Shown here one piece after another: positions 19,381-26,261 of a DNA stretch of 64,000 nt. This DNA comes from Bacteroides sp. M10 (lineage in GTDB: Bacteria; Bacteroidota; Bacteroidia; Bacteroidales; Bacteroidaceae). The number at the start of each line of letters is the position of its first letter. Position 1 is the first letter of the stretch. Below the pieces are notes generated by a model. It was given only the letters and a program-made list of their open reading frames with translations, did not search any database and was not told where the DNA came from. A program made the translations under genes and the position numbers. Location of the stretch: positions 6,158,501 through 6,222,500 of the forward strand of contig NZ_CP060488.1 of assembly GCF_014334015.1 (NCBI RefSeq). Reading direction: 5' to 3'.

Positions 19381-19950
19381 ATGTTATCTCCCAAAACACT
19401 AAAATACTTACGTTTAACGCACCGTTATGTATCTTTCATTTGTGCAGGCATCCTGTTTGTCTATCTCCTTTCCGGCTTCCTGCTCAACCACCGGAAAGAA
19501 TTTACATTCATGAATCAGAAAAAGGAGCGCACAGTGGACTATATATTCCAGCTCCCTGCCAATAAAGACGATTTTACAGAAGCCGATGCACGAAAGATTA
19601 TCTCCGATCTCTCATGCAATCCTGACCTGTATAACCGTTTCAGCCTCAGTAAAAACAAACTGACCATCTTTGGCAAAGAGCAATTGGTAATCAAGTTGGA
19701 TGCAACCAGCCAGCAGGCATTTATCAAAGAAATGCATCGTCCCGCTTTCCTAACCGCATTGAATAAGTTACATCGCAATCCGGGTTCTTTATGGACAATA
19801 ACCTCCGATGCATTCCTCTTACTCATGTTTATTTTGCTCATCACCGGGTTACTGATTGTTCCCGGGAAAAAGGGATTGTGGGGCATCGGCGGAATTCTAA
19901 CGATAATAGGAATTTTAATACCTATATTGATTTACTGGATGATAGTATAA
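19381..19950 (+). CDS. PepSY-associated TM protein
   Basis: 189 residues with one N-terminal helix (about 15-35, HRYVSFICAGILFVYLLSGF), a small periplasmic PepSY-like domain (about 60-125) and two C-terminal helices (about 140-188). Such proteins are commonly found with iron, haem or siderophore uptake, where larger relatives are inner-membrane reductases; they also occur as peptidase-inhibitor-like modules. Being the last gene of the ECF/receptor/peptidase locus, it could handle the imported ligand or protect the cell from the peptidases. The function is inferred from context only. Confidence 0.8.
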   Translation: MLSPKTLKYLRLTHRYVSFICAGILFVYLLSGFLLNHRKEFTFMNQKKERTVDYIFQLPANKDDFTEADARKIISDLSCNPDLYNRFSLSKNKLTIFGKEQLVIKLDATSQQAFIKEMHRPAFLTALNKLHRNPGSLWTITSDAFLLLMFILLITGLLIVPGKKGLWGIGGILTIIGILIPILIYWMIV

Positions 19951-20012
19951 TTTCTTATTTTTATTCATCCGTATGCATCTTTCTGTATTACCTTTCCGTA
20001 TCGCAGAAAACA

Positions 20013-20041
20013 AAAAAGGACCTTTATTCAAGGTCCTTTTT
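20013..20041. terminator. Bidirectional intrinsic terminator
   Basis: Perfect 12-bp stem AAAAAGGACCTT / AAGGTCCTTTTT with a 5-nt loop and T/A tracts on both sides. It ends the plus-strand peptidase locus and overlaps the stop codon of the convergent small gene. Confidence 0.85.
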
Positions 20042-20236
20042 AATCACTTCGTCCATTTCTTTTATACGTTTCTCACGGTCTTTAATGGGACCGTCTTTCT
20101 TGTCATTCTTAAATGCGTCATCGGCACGGTCGGCAACCTCGCCACTCCATTCCTCAAACTGGTTCTTAGCCGGACGACCATTCGGTTCGATATTTTCTTC
20201 GGCTATCGAATCATGCCTGTTAATCATATCATCCAT
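20024..20236 (-). CDS. Small highly charged hypothetical protein
   Basis: 70 residues, no signal peptide or membrane helix, about half charged (DDAFKNDKKDGPIKDREKR). It has its own terminator, and codon use looks coding. I do not recognise a family; a stress-related or intrinsically disordered protein is possible. Confidence 0.65.
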   Translation of the reverse strand: MDDMINRHDSIAEENIEPNGRPAKNQFEEWSGEVADRADDAFKNDKKDGPIKDREKRIKEMDEVIKKDLE

Positions 20237-20364
20237 AAGTTCTCATTTTAAAAGTTTATGGCTATAAGACAATACAAACGAAGAAAAGTTTTCTATTTTA
20301 ATGATTTTTGAAGAAATCAGTCATGTTATTATACTATCAAAGAAACACTCCAGCCCAATCTGTG

Positions 20365-21231
20365 TCATTCATCCAGATACCTATATAAATTACAGTTACC
20401 GGCAACGTCCAGTACATTCAGCTCTTTCAAGCGTTTTTCCACTTTCTTTTGTGAAACCAGCCCAAAATTCCGTAACATATCACGCAATTTCCTAAACCCA
20501 TATTGAGAAGTGATTTGTAACAGTTCCCGGAGTGTTTTTATATCAGCTTCAGAAATGATCCGCTGCGACCGAATATCGAATTTCAATTCTGTAATAGGAG
20601 TATCGAGCAAAGCCTTTATCGCTTTTATATCTTCGGGAATAAAAATTTCCGGATTCGTTTCTTCTGCTTCCCTCATGAGCATATCATTATCAAAGCCATT
20701 TTGGCGGGATTTCATTTCATACGCCCGTACTGTTGCTCTAAGGCGGATATTTTCTTCCTTATAAGTCCTAAGGAATCCCGCTTGAGATTTTATTTCCTGT
20801 ACAAGTCCCTCAAATGCCTTCTGCGCTTGACGATATTTCATGCGTTTCCGGACACTAAAATCCTTAATATTTCCTTGTAAGACGGTATAAAGAAATAGTT
20901 GTCGTCTTTCATCATTCCTTATCATTCCGGCAAGCTCCTTTATTATTAGCCGGATCAATGGGGTCAACTCTTTCAGTGATTGAAGTAGAAAAAATTCCTC
21001 TTCATTTTCCTTCATCTTCTCATCCATCCGGCGTTTGTGTTCTTCTTCGGAAAGACTGAACCGGATATTTCGTTCAAGACAATCCGTCAGACTGTTTTCA
21101 TCAAGCATTAGATAATCGCCGATTTCTGAATAAATAATCTCTTGCCTTTCACACCAAGTAATAATACGTCTGGTAGATACCTGATACTTGGCTGCCGCTT
21201 CTTCAATACCAATCCATTGTTTTGTTGTCAT
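20365..21231 (-). CDS. wHTH / coiled-coil / RNA-polymerase-alpha-CTD-like regulator
   Basis: 288 residues from the ATG at 21231 (MTTKQWIGIEEAA), chosen because the N-terminal domain then begins as in the paralog at 55628; an in-frame ATG at 21294 would read into the leader RNA hairpin. Residues about 5-55 form a MerR/excisionase-like winged helix (WIGIEEAAAKYQVSTRR). A charged, helical and coiled-coil-prone middle follows. Residues about 208-275 (TPITELKFDIRSQRI to VEKRLKELNVL) read like the C-terminal domain of RNA polymerase alpha, including the helix-hairpin-helix DNA-contacting part. I know no characterised protein with this combination. It probably binds DNA, and the 22-bp dyad array upstream is a candidate target. 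Transcribed from a long structured leader. Confidence 0.8.
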   Translation of the reverse strand: MTTKQWIGIEEAAAKYQVSTRRIITWCERQEIIYSEIGDYLMLDENSLTDCLERNIRFSLSEEEHKRRMDEKMKENEEEFFLLQSLKELTPLIRLIIKELAGMIRNDERRQLFLYTVLQGNIKDFSVRKRMKYRQAQKAFEGLVQEIKSQAGFLRTYKEENIRLRATVRAYEMKSRQNGFDNDMLMREAEETNPEIFIPEDIKAIKALLDTPITELKFDIRSQRIISEADIKTLRELLQITSQYGFRKLRDMLRNFGLVSQKKVEKRLKELNVLDVAGNCNLYRYLDE

Positions 21232-21485
21232 ACCTCGTTTTGTTTTTAGATGTATGCGTCGCAACCAGATATAAAAAAGGTGCGAACGATACATATATTT
21301 CCTAGTAGAGGTAGTCGCATACCCATAGATGAAAAATACAGTATGCCCGCACCAGAACTTATATATCGATAGGGATATAAGCTTGGCACGGACATTTGAT
21401 TTATCATCTATTCGAAAATGCGACTTTCCTACTAATAAATTAAATGTCCTATAAATACAAGTCCGGCTGTCAAAGGTCCGGTCCT
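21232..21485 (-). ncRNA. Structured ~250-nt leader of the wHTH/alpha-CTD-like gene
   Basis: On the minus strand the transcript should begin near 21485. Helices seen: GGACATTT/AAATGTCC (21442-21449 with 21390-21397); TAGTAG plus GTCGCAT (21434-21418) with ATGCGAC plus CTACTA (21320-21303); hairpin GCATAC/GTATGC (21346-21341 with 21322-21317); and closing stem GGTGCG (21353-21348) with CGCACC (21284-21279) directly followed by six T (21278-21273). The ATGCGAC segment takes part in two mutually exclusive pairings, as in an attenuator. It matches no riboswitch class I recognise. Confidence 0.55.
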
Positions 21486-21491
21486 TGATTG

Positions 21492-21499
21492 CAAATATA
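21492..21499 (-). promoter_or_regulatory. -7 promoter element for the leader and wHTH gene
   Basis: TATATTTG on the minus strand fits TAnnTTTG. It lies about 260 bp before the start codon, which defines the long leader, and about 90 bp downstream (in transcription sense) of the dyad array. Confidence 0.6.
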
Positions 21500-21588
21500 C
21501 TTCTTTTTTCTGAAAAGAAAGATAATAAATGACAAGCTTTTTAGTTACAATAGAATTTTATATAAGACAAATAAGTAAACAACTACAC

Positions 21589-21764
21589 GGGAGAATAGTT
21601 TCATCGGTGAGAAACTAAAGTTCCATCAGTGTGAAACTATAGTTTCATCAGTAAGAAACTAATAGTTCCAAGCAAGAGAAACTAAAGTTTCAAGGCGATG
21701 AAACTGTAGTTTCGAACCGCAAAACCAATAGTTTCAAGGCTTGAAACTATCAGTTACAAGGCAG
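21589..21764. repeat. Eight-unit 22-bp-period dyad array (core GAAACTATAGTTTC)
   Basis: Units begin at 21589, 21611, 21633, 21655, 21678, 21700, 21721 and 21743, a spacing of 21-23 bp. The core is a 14-15 bp palindrome; the copy at 21633 is perfect and the first and seventh copies are degenerate. Linkers start ATCAGT in the early units and drift to AAGGC in later ones. Spacing of two helical turns puts every dyad on the same DNA face, as expected for cooperative protein binding or iterons. Confidence 0.85.
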
Positions 21765-21780
21765 GTCCCGCCCCGTAAGT

Positions 21781-22042
21781 ACAGGGGTAATAAATAAAAT
21801 AGCTTATCTGCCTGTGGTTAATACTATTCAGGCAATGAAACTTCATCTGTGATTTTTACTTGATTTGGGTATGCATCTCTACCATACCGCCTTTGCAGTG
21901 CGTTTATCTCTTCTTTGCTTTGCAGTGACAGCATTATTGTCGTCACAGTGCTGTCACCATGTTGCTGTCACGCCATTAACTTTTCATAATCAAACAGTTA
22001 AGTTACAATCTGTGACAGATGACAGCAAATTTATTTTTTTTA
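21781..22042. other. Intergenic stretch with TGACAGC/GCTGTCA elements
   Basis: No credible gene. Between 21925 and 22026 are one GTGACAGCA (21925), two TGCTGTCAC copies (21949 and 21963) and a double GACAG (22013-22026), giving several overlapping dyads. The stretch ends at the 8-bp target duplication of the insertion sequence (22035-22042). Confidence 0.4.
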
Positions 22043-23870
22043 GGTTCTTCGTCAAATTTGGTGGTACTTCTTCTATTGTGAATAAATAATCTTCGCTCTC
22101 AGTAGTTTAATTCCTGCCCTATTGTACATCTGTCTTTTTACCGCTTTAATTTTATTCACTGTCCCCTCCAGTAATCCGTTACTGAAGGGGATATCAATAG
22201 CTGCCTGTACTGCCTCCCAGTCTTTTTCAATACCATATGCAAAGTTCGTCAGTGGCATATTCCGTGTTGCCTTCGCTTTTTCAATCCACTTTCTAATATC
22301 CTTATCATAAGTGTTCCCATTAATCATGTCTCTGAAATTTTGACACACGCTTAAGAGTTCTTTTATCTGTGGTGAGGACTTATACAGTTCCGCTAGTTTA
22401 GGATTATCCGATTCTCCCTTTAGAATGTATTTGCGTATCTGATTCTGTGAAACTCTCTGTATTTTACTTCCGTTTTCAATGCTCTCATTATGCTCCTTGA
22501 TTTCCTTCCTCTTTTGTTGATACCTTTTTCGCAAGCTGGATGTTATCCTTCCAATAAGTGCGCCACTGATTTTACTCCCCATTTTTTGCGCCAATATTTT
22601 TCGAGTAATACAGCCCGCACTAATGATTGTAGCCAGTTCGGATACATATTTAAGAGCTGTCTTCTGTTGCTCATTCAAGTATGCCCCTATTCTTCTGTTG
22701 TGAATGATCTTATAAATGTAGCGACTTTTCTTACCCAAATGTGTGGCTGTCTGCTCAATGGTCATCCCCTGCATTTTTAAGTTCAAGCTTTCCCTGTATA
22801 TCTTTAATTTTTCTCTGTGTCGGACATCTCCCATGTTAAATATGTCCTGAAGAATTAACGAAGAAGCCGTGTCTCTGTCAGGATATTCGTATTTGAGCTT
22901 TTTCTTGGTCTGACGAATCATTTTCTCTATTTCCGGTATCATCGTGTCCGTCATATTCTTGATTAGATGGAACCGGTCGCAGATTTGTGTAACACCAGGG
23001 ATTATTCTGTTTATAGCTTCTGTGAAACATCTTCCACGGTCTCTCGTTATATATTGTATTTGAGGATTCCGGATGAGCCAGTTATCAAGTGCTTCTCCGT
23101 TTCTATCCTCTAACAAAGCAATAGGTATGTGTGTCATCTGGTCTACGACCACACTCATATAATCCTTACCTTTTTTATAGGCAAAATCATCAATACCTAC
23201 ATAAATACTTTTATTATGCATAGGATTATGTTGTCCGCACTGTTGTAGGATGCGTAAGCAGGAAGAACTACTGGCCGTTATATGGAACAGTTGTAAAAGA
23301 GAAGAGGCCTTTCGGGAAGTAAGTTCCAAGCTTATCGATCTGATGCGTTCCTCAACAAGATAGCTCCGTCTACCATACCGACGAGCCAGAAAAGACAACG
23401 GTTCGCAGAATATTTTTTGTGGACAAGAAACATTATCACAATAATATTTGCCAACCTTTATGACTAACTCCAAAGTATGACCGTAAACTTCAAGATCCTG
23501 AATATGACGGGAGTAGTAACTGTGCAATCGGTGACTGAAATGTCCGCAATAAGGACAGGAAGCCCCCTTGCCAGCCGTATGTAGAAAGACCGTCAATGAG
23601 CTAACAGCTTCAGAGATACCATCTTGTTGCAGATTATCGTAGCCAAGACTGAATCTGAAATCATGGAATAATCCCCTATTTGTAGGAGTATTTTCTTTTT
23701 TTGATGTATATTTGTACGTTGTAGATATGACTTGTTGCATTGTAACTCTTAATGATGTGGTGTCTTTAAAGTTACTAAAAAGCAAACATATCTACAACTT
23801 TTAATAGGATTAAGAAAGAAGAAGACCGGTGAAATAAAAAAGAGATTACCACCAAATTTGACGAAGAACC
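22043..23870 (-). mobile_element. Complete ISL3-family insertion sequence (1828 bp)
   Basis: Both ends carry a perfect 24-bp terminal inverted repeat beginning GGTTCTTCGTCAAATTTG (22043-22066 and, inverted, 23847-23870). They are flanked by identical 8-bp direct repeats TTTTTTTA (22035-22042 and 23871-23878), the duplication size typical of ISL3. One intact transposase gene occupies the element. Perfect ends and target duplication indicate a recent and possibly active insertion. It sits between genes, downstream of the TonB-C gene, and breaks no recognisable reading frame. Confidence 0.95.
22073..23740 (-). CDS. ISL3 family transposase
   Basis: About 555 residues from the ATG at 23740 (MQQVISTTYKY); an ATG at 23785 would add 15. 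An N-terminal zinc finger (CPYCGHFSHRLHSYYSR, then CDNVSCPQK) is followed by an HTH region and the DDE catalytic domain with YVGIDDFAYKKG (first Asp), TRDRGRCF (second Asp) and NGLLEGTVNKIK (Glu). It moves the surrounding element by cut-and-paste. The frame is intact. Confidence 0.95.
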   Translation of the reverse strand: MQQVISTTYKYTSKKENTPTNRGLFHDFRFSLGYDNLQQDGISEAVSSLTVFLHTAGKGASCPYCGHFSHRLHSYYSRHIQDLEVYGHTLELVIKVGKYYCDNVSCPQKIFCEPLSFLARRYGRRSYLVEERIRSISLELTSRKASSLLQLFHITASSSSCLRILQQCGQHNPMHNKSIYVGIDDFAYKKGKDYMSVVVDQMTHIPIALLEDRNGEALDNWLIRNPQIQYITRDRGRCFTEAINRIIPGVTQICDRFHLIKNMTDTMIPEIEKMIRQTKKKLKYEYPDRDTASSLILQDIFNMGDVRHREKLKIYRESLNLKMQGMTIEQTATHLGKKSRYIYKIIHNRRIGAYLNEQQKTALKYVSELATIISAGCITRKILAQKMGSKISGALIGRITSSLRKRYQQKRKEIKEHNESIENGSKIQRVSQNQIRKYILKGESDNPKLAELYKSSPQIKELLSVCQNFRDMINGNTYDKDIRKWIEKAKATRNMPLTNFAYGIEKDWEAVQAAIDIPFSNGLLEGTVNKIKAVKRQMYNRAGIKLLRAKIIYSQ

Positions 23871-23956
23871 TTTTTTTATTTATTGGAGAGAGTATAAGTT
23901 CAACTTATAAATGCAATATTTCTTTTTTATTAATCGGACTTTAGATGCAAAGTTGC

Positions 23957-24973
23957 TTATTTATTCCGATAGAGTTGCGGACGGAAAGGAACATAAAGAG
24001 TGTAATTACTATCCGCCGGCTTTCCTCCCACCAATGCAGGTGACCATTTCGGCATTCCTTTGACAATGCGGAGAGCCTCCTCTGCAAATTCCGGATGAGT
24101 GGAACGTAGAATATGAGGACGAAGGATAACCCCTTCTTTATCAATAGTAAACTCACATAAAGCATAACCCGAAACATTCTTCTCCAAAAGCCCTGACGGA
24201 TAAACCATTTCACTGGCAATATATTCTTCCGGAGCCATCGCAGAGAAATGAGCAGGTTCCTCCACCTGTCTTCCGGAAAGTGTCTTTGAACGGGAACCCA
24301 CCGGATAAATTCCGATATACATCGGCCGCTTATAAGCATCCGGCTCTTCCTTGGTACGCTGTTGCAATGCTTTTAATAAAGCAGCAGCCTCCACTGCCAA
24401 CGTCTGTTCCGAAATATTTTCCCCTCTGGATAACATATAAGCCGACTGACAAACCAACACGAGACGTTCCATCAACGTTCCTTTTTCCGGCGACCATTTA
24501 CGTCCCATCTGCTCTTTACCTTTGGCATCCGTAGAAGAGAAAAAATAAACAATTCCATCCAAACCAGCCGTAGAACCGTCCAAATCCTGTACCTGTTCTG
24601 TCACCAAACGAAAGATAGCCCCTAAAGACTGATATAGGGAAGCACTAATGACAACCGATTTAGTATCCACCGTCACCGTCCCCTTCTCTGCCTGCCAATA
24701 AGTACGCGATAATGTGTTCGAAACCAGCGTATAACGTCCATTCCTCTTCTCTACCGACATTGCATACTCCGGCGAAAAGGAAGGGATAGCTGCAAAACGC
24801 GCATAAGGCTGTTTCTGGAAGCCCGTATTAAGTAAAGAAAACACACTACGATAATATTCGCCTAACTCGCCTGTATAAGTGGAAAAAGGCTTCACCGGCT
24901 CCAAATAGTCAATTTGGGCCGCAAGGCGAAAAGAAAAGGTTAAAAGCAGAAGACAGAAAACAATCTTTTTCAT
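23957..24973 (-). CDS. Exported protein with TonB C-terminal-like domain
   Basis: 338 residues from the ATG at 24973 (MKKIVFCLLLLTFSFRLAAQ), a cleavable signal peptide; an in-frame ATG at 25114 would overlap the divergent pheS promoter. The last ~85 residues (SGYALCEFTIDKEGVILRPHILRSTHP to MPKWSPALVGGKP) match the TonB C-terminal fold. There is no N-terminal membrane anchor of ExbB-coupled TonB and no proline-rich spacer, so it probably does not transduce energy by the standard route. The middle region is unrecognised. Confidence 0.8.
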   Translation of the reverse strand: MKKIVFCLLLLTFSFRLAAQIDYLEPVKPFSTYTGELGEYYRSVFSLLNTGFQKQPYARFAAIPSFSPEYAMSVEKRNGRYTLVSNTLSRTYWQAEKGTVTVDTKSVVISASLYQSLGAIFRLVTEQVQDLDGSTAGLDGIVYFFSSTDAKGKEQMGRKWSPEKGTLMERLVLVCQSAYMLSRGENISEQTLAVEAAALLKALQQRTKEEPDAYKRPMYIGIYPVGSRSKTLSGRQVEEPAHFSAMAPEEYIASEMVYPSGLLEKNVSGYALCEFTIDKEGVILRPHILRSTHPEFAEEALRIVKGMPKWSPALVGGKPADSNYTLYVPFRPQLYRNK

Positions 24974-25004
24974 AAGTTGCCGGATTTTCGGTACATATCG
25001 GCAA

Positions 25005-25012
25005 CAAAGATA
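25005..25012 (-). promoter_or_regulatory. -7 promoter element for the TonB-C gene
   Basis: TATCTTTG on the minus strand, 32 bp before the start at 24973; divergent to the pheS promoter. Confidence 0.6.
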
Positions 25013-25043
25013 CAAATTATTTCGATGGTTCGTGATAAAATTA

Positions 25044-25051
25044 TATCTTTG
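25044..25051 (+). promoter_or_regulatory. -7 promoter element for pheS
   Basis: TATCTTTG, an exact TAnnTTTG match, 43 bp before the pheS start codon. Confidence 0.65.
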
Positions 25052-25093
25052 CACGGTTTTTACTAAGAAACTGAATAACAATACATCAAAAAT

Positions 25094-26113
25094 ATGATAG
25101 CTAAGATTGAACAACTTCTGAAAGAGGTGGAAGCCTTACACGCCTCCAATGCCGAAGAACTCGAAGCTCTCCGCATCAAATACCTAAGTAAGAAGGGAGC
25201 CATTAACGACTTAATGGCAGATTTCCGTAATGTAGCTGCCGAACAGAAAAAAGAAGTCGGCATGAGACTGAATGAACTGAAAACAAAAGCGCAGGACAAA
25301 ATCAACGCGCTGAAAGAAATGTTTGAAAGTCAGGACAACGATTGTGACGGACTGGATTTGACGCGTTCGGCTTATCCTGTGGAACTCGGTACACGCCACC
25401 CGCTCACCATTGTAAAGAACGAAATCATTGATATCTTTGCCCGTCTGGGGTTCAGCATTGCCGAAGGTCCGGAAATTGAAGATGACTGGCACGTATTCTC
25501 GGCACTGAACTTTGCCGAAGACCATCCGGCACGCGATATGCAGGATACTTTCTTTATCGAAGCTCATCCGGACGTAGTGTTGCGTACACATACTTCTTCT
25601 GTACAGACCCGTGTGATGGAAACTTCACAGCCTCCTATCCGCATCATCTGTCCGGGACGTGTATATCGTAACGAAGCTATCAGCTATCGCGCACACTGTT
25701 TCTTCCATCAGGTAGAAGCGCTGTATGTAGATAAAAACGTATCATTCACCGACTTGAAGCAGGTGTTGCTGCTCTTCGCCAAAGAAATGTTCGGTGCTGA
25801 TACAAAGATCCGTCTGCGTCCGTCTTACTTCCCGTTTACCGAACCAAGTGCGGAAATGGATATCAGCTGTAATATCTGCGGCGGTAAAGGATGTCCGTTC
25901 TGTAAACACACCGGCTGGGTAGAAATCCTCGGTTGCGGTATGGTAGACCCGAACGTACTTGAATCAAATGGTATAGACAGCAAAATATACAGCGGTTATG
26001 CCCTCGGTATGGGTATCGAGCGTATCACAAACCTGAAATATCAGGTGAAAGACCTCCGTATGTTCTCTGAAAACGATACACGCTTCCTAAAAGAATTCGA
26101 AGCGGCATATTAA
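25094..26113 (+). CDS. pheS: Phenylalanyl-tRNA synthetase alpha subunit
   Basis: 339 residues. It charges tRNA-Phe as an alpha2-beta2 enzyme with PheT, which is not in this window. The N-terminal coiled coil (about 1-85) is followed by the class II catalytic core with motif 2 (CPGRVYRNEAISYRAHCFFHQVE) abbreviated here as PGRVYRNE, FTEPSAEMD, and motif 3 GMGIERITNLKY. A Cys cluster ISCNICGGKGCPFCKHTGW is present, as in many Bacteroidetes PheS. Confidence 0.97.
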   Translation: MIAKIEQLLKEVEALHASNAEELEALRIKYLSKKGAINDLMADFRNVAAEQKKEVGMRLNELKTKAQDKINALKEMFESQDNDCDGLDLTRSAYPVELGTRHPLTIVKNEIIDIFARLGFSIAEGPEIEDDWHVFSALNFAEDHPARDMQDTFFIEAHPDVVLRTHTSSVQTRVMETSQPPIRIICPGRVYRNEAISYRAHCFFHQVEALYVDKNVSFTDLKQVLLLFAKEMFGADTKIRLRPSYFPFTEPSAEMDISCNICGGKGCPFCKHTGWVEILGCGMVDPNVLESNGIDSKIYSGYALGMGIERITNLKYQVKDLRMFSENDTRFLKEFEAAY

Positions 26114-26133
26114 TAATGTGCTAAATTTACCAG

Positions 26134-26219
26134 TATGCCAATGTTCCCAATGAAACCGTCGGACGGTGATCGGGACATTGGCATATTCATCAACAGACCA
26201 ATCAGGCCAACGGCGTTGG
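26134..26219 (+). other. Inverted-repeat leader between pheS and the MFS gene
   Basis: TATGCCAATGTTCCC (26134-26148) is complementary to GGGACATTGGCATA (26172-26185) with one bulge. A second small stem CCGTC/GACGG lies in its loop. A further palindrome CCAACGGCGTTGG lies at 26207-26219, and AATCGGTCGATT at 26235-26246. The first hairpin has no T tract, so it may be an mRNA-stabilising end of pheS or a regulatory leader of the transporter. Confidence 0.5.
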
Positions 26220-26261
26220 TTTCCAATCAACGCGAATCGGTCGATTGAACGATCATTCATT

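Noticed and set aside
21589..21764. Possible CRISPR array
   Set aside because: Repeats are palindromic 14-15 bp with 7-8 bp linkers rather than 25-35 bp spacers, and no cas gene is present.
21865..22089. 74-codon frame ending inside the insertion sequence
   Set aside because: It runs across the left terminal inverted repeat, has no coding bias and no family.
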